Positions 1 through 6,354 of a DNA stretch of 8,119 bases are shown piece after piece. Made by a program: the position numbers and the translations under genes. The DNA comes from Candidatus Dormiibacterota bacterium (GTDB lineage: Bacteria > Chloroflexota > Dormibacteria > Aeolococcales > Aeolococcaceae). The notes beneath the pieces are model-generated. The model did no database searches and was not told where the DNA came from. It worked only from the letters and a program-made list of their open reading frames with translations. The stretch covers positions 1 through 8,119 of the forward strand of contig JAFAJR010000279.1 of assembly GCA_019236085.1 (NCBI GenBank), given 5' to 3'. The stretch's first letter is position 1. Every line of letters begins with the position of its first letter.

Positions 1-2
1 GC

Positions 3-182
3 GCCATCGAGCAGACGCCCATGGAGCTCAATCCCATCTTCCGCATCTGCCTGAGCTCGGCTCCGGCGACGCCGATTGCGAACGGCTCGTGCGACAACAG
101 CGTGGCGGCGCAGCAGTCGTCGTACCGCAGCGACCCCTACAACAACGCGGCGCTCTTCGTCGCGTTCCTGGGGACCCGAGCG
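3..182 (+). other. In-frame coding segment upstream of the MCE start; possible tail of a preceding MCE protein
   Basis: These 60 codons are in the same frame as the following MCE gene. They are overwhelmingly G/C at third positions, whereas frame 1 has poor GC3 and stops at 52-54. They are therefore probably translated. The residues (beginning AIEQTPMELNPIFRICLSS) include two cysteines nine residues or so apart and a polar, Ser/Asn/Gln-rich stretch ending DPYNNAALFVAFLGTRA. This resembles the Cys-paired C-terminal tails of the later MCE proteins in the cluster, not an N-terminal extension before a TM anchor. Three readings remain: a genuine fusion of two tandem MCE proteins, a lost stop or sequencing indel at the junction, or a long N-terminal extension starting at ATG 21. 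ATG 21 has no Shine-Dalgarno-like sequence before it. Confidence 0.5.
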
Positions 183-1259
183 ATGCGCAGCTGCTGGAAC
201 CTGCCCATCTACGTCGCGTACTTGCTGATCTCCCTTGTGGTGATCGGCTTCATCGTGGCGCAGATGGGACTGCGCGCGCCGTGGGCGCATCAGTACACGG
301 TGACTGCGCAGTTCTCCGACGCTGCCGACATCCTCGTCAACAACGAGGTGTACATGAACGGCACCAAGGTGGGACACGTTGGTGCGGTGACGGTGCGCGA
401 CGGGGTGGCCGAGGTGCAGATGGTTATCGACAACCCGAACGCGCTGCCCCTGCACGCCGACGCCACTGCGGAGGTGCGCAAGAAGAACCTGCTGGGTGAG
501 ACCTACATCGACCTGCAGCGGGGCGGTGACGCGACCCTGATGTCGGACGGCGGCACGATTCCCGTCTCGCAGACGATTCCCATCACCGAGATCGACCAGG
601 TGCTCGCAATCTTCGACCCGGAGACGGTGCAGCGCGTGCAGCTGCTCATCAACGCCCTGGGGAACGCGACTGTCAACAACGGGCAGACGATGAACCAGGA
701 GGCGGCCACCACCAACGCGCTCATCACCGAGCTCAACGCGCCTGCGGTGGAGCTGTCTGTGCGCCAGCAGCAGGTGCAGGACATCGTGCTCGAGCTGCAG
801 CGGTTCTACTCGGTGCTCGCCGGACAGCGCTCGCAGGTGCTGCAGGAGTTCGGCACCTGGAACCAGGTGATGGGACAGCTGGCCAACCAGGAATCATCGA
901 TCGGCGGCACGGTGCGGCAGGCGAACACGCTGCTGCAGAACCTCAACGCGCTTGTGTCGGGCGAATCGGGCAACCTTCGCGCCACGTTGGACTCGCTGCC
1001 GGTGGCGCTGGCCGACACCAACAGCTTCCTGGACCAGAGCAACACGATCATCACGGCAATCGCGCCGTACCGGCAGTACATCAACGACGTCTTCCCGGAC
1101 CTCGAGACCTCGTTCGCCGACACCGACGCCAACGGCCAGCACTTCTGGTCGGTGTTCTCGGTGGTCGGCTACTCGGTAAAAAGCGCCGGCGCCGCCCCCA
1201 GCTCAGACCAGCAGGGGACGTCGGGAAGCTTCTGGGCAGCGTACGGAGGGGCGAGCTGA
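3..1259 (+). CDS. MCE/MlaD-family protein, 5' end unresolved (frame open to the window edge)
   Basis: Lipid-transport subunit of an Mce system, anchored in the cytoplasmic membrane with the rest outside. The frame has no stop from base 3 to the TGA at 1257-1259. Counting from the in-frame ATG at 183 (358 aa, the best candidate native start), residues 9-28 form a single TM helix. Residues 37-120 form an MCE domain with NNEVYMNGTKVGHV and the pore-loop motif LLGETYIDL (103-111). Residues 136-148 carry EIDQVLAIFDPET, the linker that opens the helical domain in MCE proteins. From about 150 to 320 the chain is Gln/Asn/Leu-rich and predicted helical. The C-terminus is short and has no Cys pairs, unlike the next four proteins. 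The 60 codons before 183 have strong coding character and are described separately. The stop lies one base before the next ATG, so the genes are co-transcribed. Family assignment is firm; the true N-terminus is not. Confidence 0.9.
   Translation, partial: AIEQTPMELNPIFRICLSSAPATPIANGSCDNSVAAQQSSYRSDPYNNAALFVAFLGTRAMRSCWNLPIYVAYLLISLVVIGFIVAQMGLRAPWAHQYTVTAQFSDAADILVNNEVYMNGTKVGHVGAVTVRDGVAEVQMVIDNPNALPLHADATAEVRKKNLLGETYIDLQRGGDATLMSDGGTIPVSQTIPITEIDQVLAIFDPETVQRVQLLINALGNATVNNGQTMNQEAATTNALITELNAPAVELSVRQQQVQDIVLELQRFYSVLAGQRSQVLQEFGTWNQVMGQLANQESSIGGTVRQANTLLQNLNALVSGESGNLRATLDSLPVALADTNSFLDQSNTIITAIAPYRQYINDVFPDLETSFADTDANGQHFWSVFSVVGYSVKSAGAAPSSDQQGTSGSFWAAYGGAS
170..185 (+). promoter_or_regulatory. 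Shine-Dalgarno-like GGGGA and ATG inside the first reading frame
   Basis: GGGGA at 170-174 lies eight bases before ATG 183. Translation from this ATG gives the short basic/aromatic leader MRSCWNLP followed directly by the TM helix, matching the N-terminal layout of the four downstream MCE proteins. This marks 183 as the probable native start or an internal re-initiation site, even though the frame is open further upstream. Confidence 0.5.
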
Positions 1260-1260
1260 C

Positions 1261-2475
1261 ATGAAGCGCTCGCAGACCTTCCGCAACGGCGCGATTGTTG
1301 CCGCGTTCACGGTGCTGTGCATCGCGATCATGGAGTTCCTCGCCGTCAACATCGGTCAGCCCGTGCCCTTCTCGCAGTCGTACCAGGTGCACGCGGTGTT
1401 CTCCGACGCCGACGGGGTTCCGACGGCCGCCGACGTGCGCGTGGCCGGCGTCGACGTCGGCAAGGTGGTGGACATCTCGCACGACCCGTCGTACCCGGGC
1501 GAGACCGTGGTCACGCTCTCCATCAACGATTCGAGCGCGATCCCCGTGTACAGCGACGGCTATGCCATGGTGCGGCCCAAGACGCTGCTGGGTGAGAAGT
1601 ACGTGGACCTCACAGTCGGCAACCCGGCGCAAGCCGAGCCCATCGCCAGCGGTGGCTTCCTGCCCCCGGCTCAGACCGGAGAATCGGTCGAGAACGACCA
1701 GATCTTCAACGCCTTCGACACCCAGACGCGGGCGGAGCAGCAGCAGGTGCTCAAGGAGCTCGACGCGGCGCTGTTCCAGCGCTCCGGCGACATCCAGCAG
1801 GTGCTGCCGCAGCTGCAGCAGGTGATCGCCAACCTGCAGCCGGTGGCCGACGTCTACGAGAAGGACCAGCCGCAGGTGGATAACATCTTCGTGCAGCTCA
1901 ACACCATCCTGCAGACGCTGGCGGACGAGCACGAGCAGCTGGCCGGCGTGCTGAGCAACGGCAGCGTGGTGCTGGGTGCCGTGGCCGCCAAGGATCAGGC
2001 GCTGATGGCGACGCTGCAGGGTGCTTCGGATGTCGCAACGGAGTTCAACAACGCGATGGCGCCGACGGTGGCGGCGCAGCGTGCGGCGATCAGTGAGCTG
2101 GCGCCGACACTCGAATCGCAGATCCTCTTCCTCAACCAGGTGGTGGCGCCGCAACCCGCCTGTGGCGGGCGCGTGTGCGGCATCGACGAGGTCTTCACCG
2201 GCACGCTGCTGGGCAACATCAACTATCCCAACGACCAGCTCACGGTCTCGTCAGCTCCGGGTCTGCGCGTGAGCGTCGAGTGGGACTCGCTGTTCAGCCA
2301 GCCGAGCAACGACAACCGGGCGCTCAACGTGGTGCTGTCATTCCACTGCGACGCCATCACCCAGACGCTGAGCGGCGCGGGGCTCACCAACCTGATCTCG
2401 CAGCTGGAGCAGATCACACACACCACGATCCCCGTGCCGAACCCCTGCTCCGTGCTCCCCGGAGAGAACCCGTGA
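1261..2475 (+). CDS. MCE/MlaD-family lipid-transport protein
   Basis: Second MCE subunit, 404 aa, starting at ATG 1261 with GGAGG at 1245-1249. TM anchor at residues about 10-31. The MCE domain spans about 41-120, with ADVRVAGVDVGKVV (57-70) and the pore-loop motif LLGEKYVDL (109-117), a close match to the LLG loop that lines the MlaD pore. ENDQIFNAFDTQTR (144-157) begins the helical domain, which is rich in Gln, Leu and Val with heptad-like spacing to about residue 290. The C-terminal extension has four cysteines (301, 306, 363, 396), all predicted outside the membrane and so possibly two disulfides. The remaining Cys20 is in the TM helix. It follows the previous gene by one base and its TGA overlaps the next GTG start (GTGA), so translation is probably coupled. 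Role in envelope lipid transport is inferred from the family; the substrate is unknown. Confidence 0.92.
   Translation: MKRSQTFRNGAIVAAFTVLCIAIMEFLAVNIGQPVPFSQSYQVHAVFSDADGVPTAADVRVAGVDVGKVVDISHDPSYPGETVVTLSINDSSAIPVYSDGYAMVRPKTLLGEKYVDLTVGNPAQAEPIASGGFLPPAQTGESVENDQIFNAFDTQTRAEQQQVLKELDAALFQRSGDIQQVLPQLQQVIANLQPVADVYEKDQPQVDNIFVQLNTILQTLADEHEQLAGVLSNGSVVLGAVAAKDQALMATLQGASDVATEFNNAMAPTVAAQRAAISELAPTLESQILFLNQVVAPQPACGGRVCGIDEVFTGTLLGNINYPNDQLTVSSAPGLRVSVEWDSLFSQPSNDNRALNVVLSFHCDAITQTLSGAGLTNLISQLEQITHTTIPVPNPCSVLPGENP
2461..2474 (+). promoter_or_regulatory. Ribosome binding site and GTG start of the third MCE gene
   Basis: GGAGAG at 2461-2466 is followed after five bases by GTG 2472, which overlaps the TGA of the preceding gene. 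This decides the start of the third gene. The same frame is open back to 2175, but that upstream part lies entirely within the preceding gene and reads as Arg/His-rich shadow sequence. From 2472 the protein begins VNLTRRVARAL, a typical positively charged leader before a TM helix. Confidence 0.75.
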
Positions 2476-3647
2476 ACCTCACCCGGCGCGTGGCACGCGC
2501 GCTCTCCACCTCCACGGCGCTGTTCCTCACGGCAATCGTCGCCGGGGCATCGGCGAGCGTGGCCTTCCTCGGCATCGGCGAGTCCTCGCACACGCTGCAG
2601 GCGTGCTTCACCGACGTGAACGGCCTCGTGGCGGGCAACGAAGTGCGCATCGCGGGGGTGCAGGTGGGAACCGTGTCATCGATCGAGGTCGGCTCGCAGT
2701 CCAACGACTCGCCCCAGGACTGCCAGCAGGACGCGCTGGTGACCCTGTCGGTCGACGCGGCGCACTGGCCGCTGCACGATGGCACCACCGTCATCGTCAA
2801 GCCACGCGGCGTGCTGAGCAACATGTTCGTCGAGGTGGAGCCCGGGTCCGTGCACAACCCCGCGTTGAACGGTGAACCGTACTTCCCACTCAGCGAGACG
2901 CAGAGCCCCGTCAACCTCGACGAGCTGAACAACGTGTTCACGCCTGACGTGACAGAGGCCATCCGCACCCAGCTGCAGGAGGGCGTGCTCGCCTTCGGCG
3001 GCGCCGGCGCCGCCGACCTCAACGTCCTGCTCGCCAACGCCAACCCGCTGACGCAGGACGCCATCAGCATCACCGACGTGCTGGCAACGCGGTCGCCGCA
3101 GCTGGACGCGCTCAACTACGAGTTCGACACCATCTCCGGCGACCTGGCGCGCGAGGACTCCAACCTGCGGCCGCTCATCGTCAACCTCGACACGCTGCTC
3201 ACAGCACTCGCCCAGCGCGAAGTCGACCTGCAGGGTACGCTGGTGCACGCCGCCAACGTCCTCTCGGACCTGGATTCAGGGCTCAGCTCACCGCAGACCC
3301 AGGCCGCGCTGCAGCGCATCTTCCAGCTCGGCCCGCAGACCCTGACCTGCGCCGGTGCGCTCTCCGGCTACATCACACCGATCGTGGAGCAGGTGAACCC
3401 CCATGTCGGCAGCCTGGACACGCTGCTCTCCGAGTTCATCACAGCCACCGGCTACAACCAGAGCACCGGCACGCTCAACGGCGCTTCGAACGGCGTGGAC
3501 TCGCTGCGCATCGATCCCACACTGCCCCCCAACGGCTACGGCTCGAACGAGAGCGGCGGACTCTCAGTGGAACACCGCACCTCGCACTTCGAAGAGTCGG
3601 GAGCGTTGGCGCTGCCCCAGATGCTGGGCAACGGGTGCGGCGGATGA
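2472..3647 (+). CDS. MCE/MlaD-family protein with divergent pore loop
   Basis: Third MCE subunit, 391 aa, GTG start. TM helix at residues about 13-33. MCE domain about 40-126, recognisable by GNEVRIAGVQVGTVSSI (55-71). It is the odd member of the set: the LLGxKYxxL loop is replaced by VLSNMFVEV (114-122), losing the glycine and the second leucine. An insertion between beta strands (about 74-86, SQSNDSPQDC) supplies Cys84, which could pair with Cys45 inside the domain. LDELNNVFTPD (149-159) is the usual linker, followed by a helical domain to about 290. The tail carries Cys293 and, next to the terminus, Cys389. No lipobox is seen, so it is not an obvious equivalent of the mycobacterial MceE lipoprotein. 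It overlaps both neighbours by four bases (GTGA and ATGA). Most likely one position of a heteromeric MCE ring; which position cannot be told. Confidence 0.9.
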   Translation: MNLTRRVARALSTSTALFLTAIVAGASASVAFLGIGESSHTLQACFTDVNGLVAGNEVRIAGVQVGTVSSIEVGSQSNDSPQDCQQDALVTLSVDAAHWPLHDGTTVIVKPRGVLSNMFVEVEPGSVHNPALNGEPYFPLSETQSPVNLDELNNVFTPDVTEAIRTQLQEGVLAFGGAGAADLNVLLANANPLTQDAISITDVLATRSPQLDALNYEFDTISGDLAREDSNLRPLIVNLDTLLTALAQREVDLQGTLVHAANVLSDLDSGLSSPQTQAALQRIFQLGPQTLTCAGALSGYITPIVEQVNPHVGSLDTLLSEFITATGYNQSTGTLNGASNGVDSLRIDPTLPPNGYGSNESGGLSVEHRTSHFEESGALALPQMLGNGCGG

Positions 3648-5035
3648 ACGCAATCGGACGTCGCGGGGGCATCAACCCGCTCATCGCAGGATTCATCGCC
3701 GGCGCAGTGATCGTGCTCGTCATCGGGCTGATGGCCGACATCAACCTGCAGTATGGCGCTCCCTGGTCGCCCGGTCACACGCTCACTGCGCAGGTCAGCG
3801 ACGCCGACGCCATGTCGGTGGGCAGCGACGTGCGCATCGGCGGCCGGCTGGTGGGACAGGTGGTGAGCGTTGTCTCGAAGGGCGCGTACACCGACGTCAC
3901 CTTTCATGTCGACGACGGTGATTGGCCGCTGCCCGGTGACACCACAGCGTCCGTGCGGCTGGCGACCCTCCTCGGTCAGAAGTACATCCAGCTCAATCCC
4001 GGTCACGCGACCACGATGCTGGAGGACAGCAGCACGATCGGCCTCCAGTCCACCAAGCCGGTGGTGGACTTCGACCAGATCCTCGACACCTTCGACAAGC
4101 CCACGCGCGACGCGCTGACACAGCTGATCCGCACAGGTTCGGCTGCGGTGCAGAACCAGGAGGGAACGCTGCAGCAGCTCATCCCGGACCTGAGCGACCT
4201 GTCGGTGAACAGCCAGGTGCCGACCCAGGAGCTGGTCACGCGCAACGGCGACCTCAACAACATCCTGGTGAACCTCGGCGTGACAGCTGAACAGCTGGCC
4301 AAGAGCCGCGACGACCTGGCCAGCGTCATCGACAACCTCAACACGGTCACCGCAGCGCTGGCATCCCAGGAGGGCAAGGCGCTCAAGGGCTACATCACCA
4401 ACACCGACACGCTCAACCTCACCAGCAACCAGGTGCTCGGTGGCAACGCTGCAGACCAGCTCGACTCCGGCCTGCGCGAGGTGGGTCTCTTCGCCAACTA
4501 TCTCAACGACCTTCTGTCGAACACCATCCCGCAGTCAGAGGCGTTCAGGCGTCCCATCAGCAACGCCGAGCCGAGTGACATCGTGAACGGCAACGGCGGC
4601 ATCCCAGCGCGGGCCAGCATCGACCTCATCTACGAGATCGGCACCGCCACCTCGCAGGGCGACGCGGTGGGCAACTTCTTCCTGCGCCAGAACGTGGCAG
4701 GCATCGACCCGTGCGGGCTGATCCCCAACAACTGCGGCCTGCCTGCCGGGCTGCCGGGTCAGGGACAGAGCGCTCCGACGCCGTCGCTCCCGATCCCATC
4801 GCTGCCCATCCCCACGCCGTCACTACCCATCCCCACGCCGAGTCTCCCGGTGTGCATCCCGTTGCCCCTGCTGCCGTGCGCCACCCCGACCCCTGGAGTG
4901 GGCGGCCCGGTAGCGACGCCGACGCCGAGCCTGCCGATTCCAATCCCCACGCCGACACTGCCGATAGGCATCGACTACCACGTGCAGGTGCCGCAGACAG
5001 CTGACTGGGGTTGGTACATGGAGAGGATGCGCTGA
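3644..5035 (+). CDS. MCE/MlaD-family protein with proline-rich repeat tail
   Basis: Fourth MCE subunit, 463 aa from ATG 3644, which overlaps the preceding TGA as ATGA. A GTG at 3635 would add three residues but lacks the overlap logic. TM helix at residues 11-30. MCE domain 44-121 with SDVRIGGRLVGQVVSVV (61-77) and pore-loop LLGQKYIQL (109-117). DFDQILDTFDKPTR (142-155) begins the helical region, which runs to about 300. After a globular-looking stretch come Cys357 and Cys364, then a Pro/Thr/Ser/Leu/Ile repeat tail (378-441) holding Cys404 and Cys412. The protein ends in an aromatic, charged peptide (DWGWYMERMR). Proline-rich C-termini are also known in some mycobacterial Mce proteins. There the tail extends beyond the helical needle, and here it could span or contact the cell wall or periplasm. 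Function of the tail is inference. Confidence 0.92.
   Translation: MNAIGRRGGINPLIAGFIAGAVIVLVIGLMADINLQYGAPWSPGHTLTAQVSDADAMSVGSDVRIGGRLVGQVVSVVSKGAYTDVTFHVDDGDWPLPGDTTASVRLATLLGQKYIQLNPGHATTMLEDSSTIGLQSTKPVVDFDQILDTFDKPTRDALTQLIRTGSAAVQNQEGTLQQLIPDLSDLSVNSQVPTQELVTRNGDLNNILVNLGVTAEQLAKSRDDLASVIDNLNTVTAALASQEGKALKGYITNTDTLNLTSNQVLGGNAADQLDSGLREVGLFANYLNDLLSNTIPQSEAFRRPISNAEPSDIVNGNGGIPARASIDLIYEIGTATSQGDAVGNFFLRQNVAGIDPCGLIPNNCGLPAGLPGQGQSAPTPSLPIPSLPIPTPSLPIPTPSLPVCIPLPLLPCATPTPGVGGPVATPTPSLPIPIPTPTLPIGIDYHVQVPQTADWGWYMERMR
4775..4966 (+). repeat. Degenerate tandem repeat encoding a (T)PSLPIP proline-rich tail
   Basis: About 190 bases within the fourth MCE gene encode repeated PSLPIP and TPSLPIP units (residues 378-441). 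They are tight at 4778-4849 and again at 4916-4964, with a looser Cys-containing segment between. Units are 12 to 18 bases and differ at third positions (CTC/CTG/CTA, ATC/ATT, CCG/CCC/CCA). The amino-acid pattern is therefore kept while the DNA has diverged, which points to selection on the protein rather than a fresh slippage expansion. Confidence 0.8.
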
Positions 5036-5037
5036 TG
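5021..5037 (+). promoter_or_regulatory. Ribosome binding site and start of the fifth MCE gene
   Basis: GAGAGGA at 5021-5027 lies seven bases before ATG 5035, whose A is the last base of the preceding TGA (TGATG). The frame is open from a TTG at 5011, but that would add eight residues encoded inside the previous gene without a ribosome binding site. The start at 5035 gives MRRERVHPFHSG, a normal basic leader. Confidence 0.8.
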
Positions 5038-6309
5038 CGCCGGGAACGCGTGCATCCGTTCCACAGCGGCGTGGTGGCAGCTGCGCTGCTCGCGGTGATC
5101 ATGGTGGCGGTGGTGGTGAGCGGCATCCCCGGCGGGCCGCAGATCCCGCTGCCGTGGAACCGGACGGAGACGCTGCACGTGCAGCTGGCCGACGCCGACG
5201 CGCTGGAACCGCATGCCTCGGTTGAGATCGGCGGTGTCAAGGTGGGCGAGGTGCAGAGCGTCGTCGCCGGCGGCTCCTACGCGCTGGCAACGTTGCAGGT
5301 GCAGCAGCAATATGCTGACATCCACAGCAACGCGACGGTGTACCTGCGCGCCCACGGTCTCTTCGGCCCCAAGTACATCGCAATAGTTCCCGGCACGGCA
5401 TCGGCCCCTGTGCTGCAGGACGGCGCGACAATCCTCGTCGACCAGACGGTGCAGCCGGTCGACCTCAGCGACATCCTGCAGGACCTGCAAGCGCCCGAGC
5501 AGCAGAACCTCCGCACCTTCTTCGTCGAGCTCGGCACCGCTGCGGTGGGGCGGGGTGACGACGTCAACCATCTGCTCGCGGTGTCGGACGAGCTGAGCAA
5601 GGTGCTGCAGAGCCCGCTCGTGGCGGCCGACCAGGTGGCGCCGCAGCTCAGCGACATGCTGGTGAAAGACGAGCAGTTCAACAACTACTTCGCGCAGACG
5701 CCACTCGACAAGCTGGTGGCGAACAGCGAACAGACGGTGCAGGCGTTCGCCAGCAACGCCGCGCAGCTGCAGTCGCTGCTGAGCAACGCCAACCAGGTGC
5801 TGGGGCAGCTCGACACAGCACTCGGCGGCGAATCCGGAAACCTGGCGCGGATCATCCAGCAGCTGGGCGAACAGGGTGGCACCCTGGACCGTCTTGCGAA
5901 GTTCGAATACCTGCTGGGACTCTTCGGTGAGAACCTCACCGGCGTGGACAAGAGCGACCCCGCGGACGCCAACGTGGTGCAAGGAATCATCGGCGCGGTG
6001 GAGAACGTGAAGTCGGCGTTCTACTACGCGGATCCCTGCCCGGTGTCGAAGTCGCCAGTTCCGGGCTCAGCAGACGACAACCACTGCTCGGTATCGCCGG
6101 ACGGCCTGGCTCACTTCCTGCACGTGCGCGTCTACAACTTCGCCCCGGGACTGCCCAACCTGCCGTCGCTGCCGTCCTGCCTGCCGGTGATCATCCCCGG
6201 TCTTCCCCAGCAGTGCCTGCCCAGCCCCCTGGGCGACACCGTGGGCAACTCTCCGGCGCAGTACGCCGGCGAGCAATTGAGCAGCTTCGGCGCGCTGATA
6301 GCGTCCTGA
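5035..6309 (+). CDS. MCE/MlaD-family protein, last of the tandem set
   Basis: Fifth MCE subunit, 424 aa. Basic leader, TM helix at residues 12-30, then the MCE domain at about 45-120 with ASVEIGGVKVGEVQSVV (61-77) and a pore-loop variant LFGPKYIAI (109-117), in which Phe replaces the second Leu. DLSDILQDLQAPE (143-155) is the linker. Residues about 155-300 are Gln/Asn/Leu/Ala-rich and predicted helical. The C-terminal 90 residues hold four cysteines (335, 351, 382, 394) and a Pro/Leu-rich segment (NLPSLPSCLPVIIPGLP), a milder form of the previous protein's tail. The start overlaps the preceding stop by one base. After the stop there is a 40-base gap, the first in the cluster, before the transporter gene. 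It is presumably the last member of a six-protein set if one more lies upstream of the window. Confidence 0.92.
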   Translation: MRRERVHPFHSGVVAAALLAVIMVAVVVSGIPGGPQIPLPWNRTETLHVQLADADALEPHASVEIGGVKVGEVQSVVAGGSYALATLQVQQQYADIHSNATVYLRAHGLFGPKYIAIVPGTASAPVLQDGATILVDQTVQPVDLSDILQDLQAPEQQNLRTFFVELGTAAVGRGDDVNHLLAVSDELSKVLQSPLVAADQVAPQLSDMLVKDEQFNNYFAQTPLDKLVANSEQTVQAFASNAAQLQSLLSNANQVLGQLDTALGGESGNLARIIQQLGEQGGTLDRLAKFEYLLGLFGENLTGVDKSDPADANVVQGIIGAVENVKSAFYYADPCPVSKSPVPGSADDNHCSVSPDGLAHFLHVRVYNFAPGLPNLPSLPSCLPVIIPGLPQQCLPSPLGDTVGNSPAQYAGEQLSSFGALIAS

Positions 6310-6314
6310 TCGCG

Positions 6315-6354
6315 CGCATCAGGCGTCCCTGGGGCATGATCGGCTCCTGATGCG
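6315..6354 (+). other. 9-bp inverted repeat covering the start codon of the transporter gene
   Basis: CGCATCAGG (6315-6323) and CCTGATGCG (6346-6354) are perfect reverse complements separated by 22 bases. The right arm contains the ATG at 6350 and is followed by TTTT (6355-6358). In RNA this could form a stem hiding the transporter start codon, or act as a weak terminator or attenuator after the MCE genes. As DNA it could be a dyad for a regulator. The four-base T run is short for a strong intrinsic terminator. Inside the spacer a mini-frame, ATG 6336 to TGA 6348-6350, ends exactly on the transporter ATG. The rest of the gap 6310-6349 shows no promoter that can be supported. Confidence 0.45.

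Noticed and set aside
1081..2154. Long minus-strand open frame (357 codons) opposite the first two MCE genes
   Set aside because: Arg/His/Leu/Val-rich reverse shadow with no recognisable domain. The plus strand is fully occupied by convincing MCE genes.
2175..2471. N-terminal extension of the third MCE gene to an upstream start at 2175
   Set aside because: The extension lies wholly inside the second MCE gene and reads as shadow sequence. GGAGAG and the GTG at 2472 give a normal leader.
2472..2600. Lipoprotein signal in an MCE protein, as in mycobacterial MceE
   Set aside because: None of the five leaders has a lipobox cysteine after the hydrophobic segment. Cys45 of the third protein is in the MCE domain.
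4975..5982. Minus-strand open frame (335 codons) opposite the fifth MCE gene
   Set aside because: His/Arg/Val/Gln-rich reverse shadow of codons such as CAG, CTG and GAC. No start context or family features.
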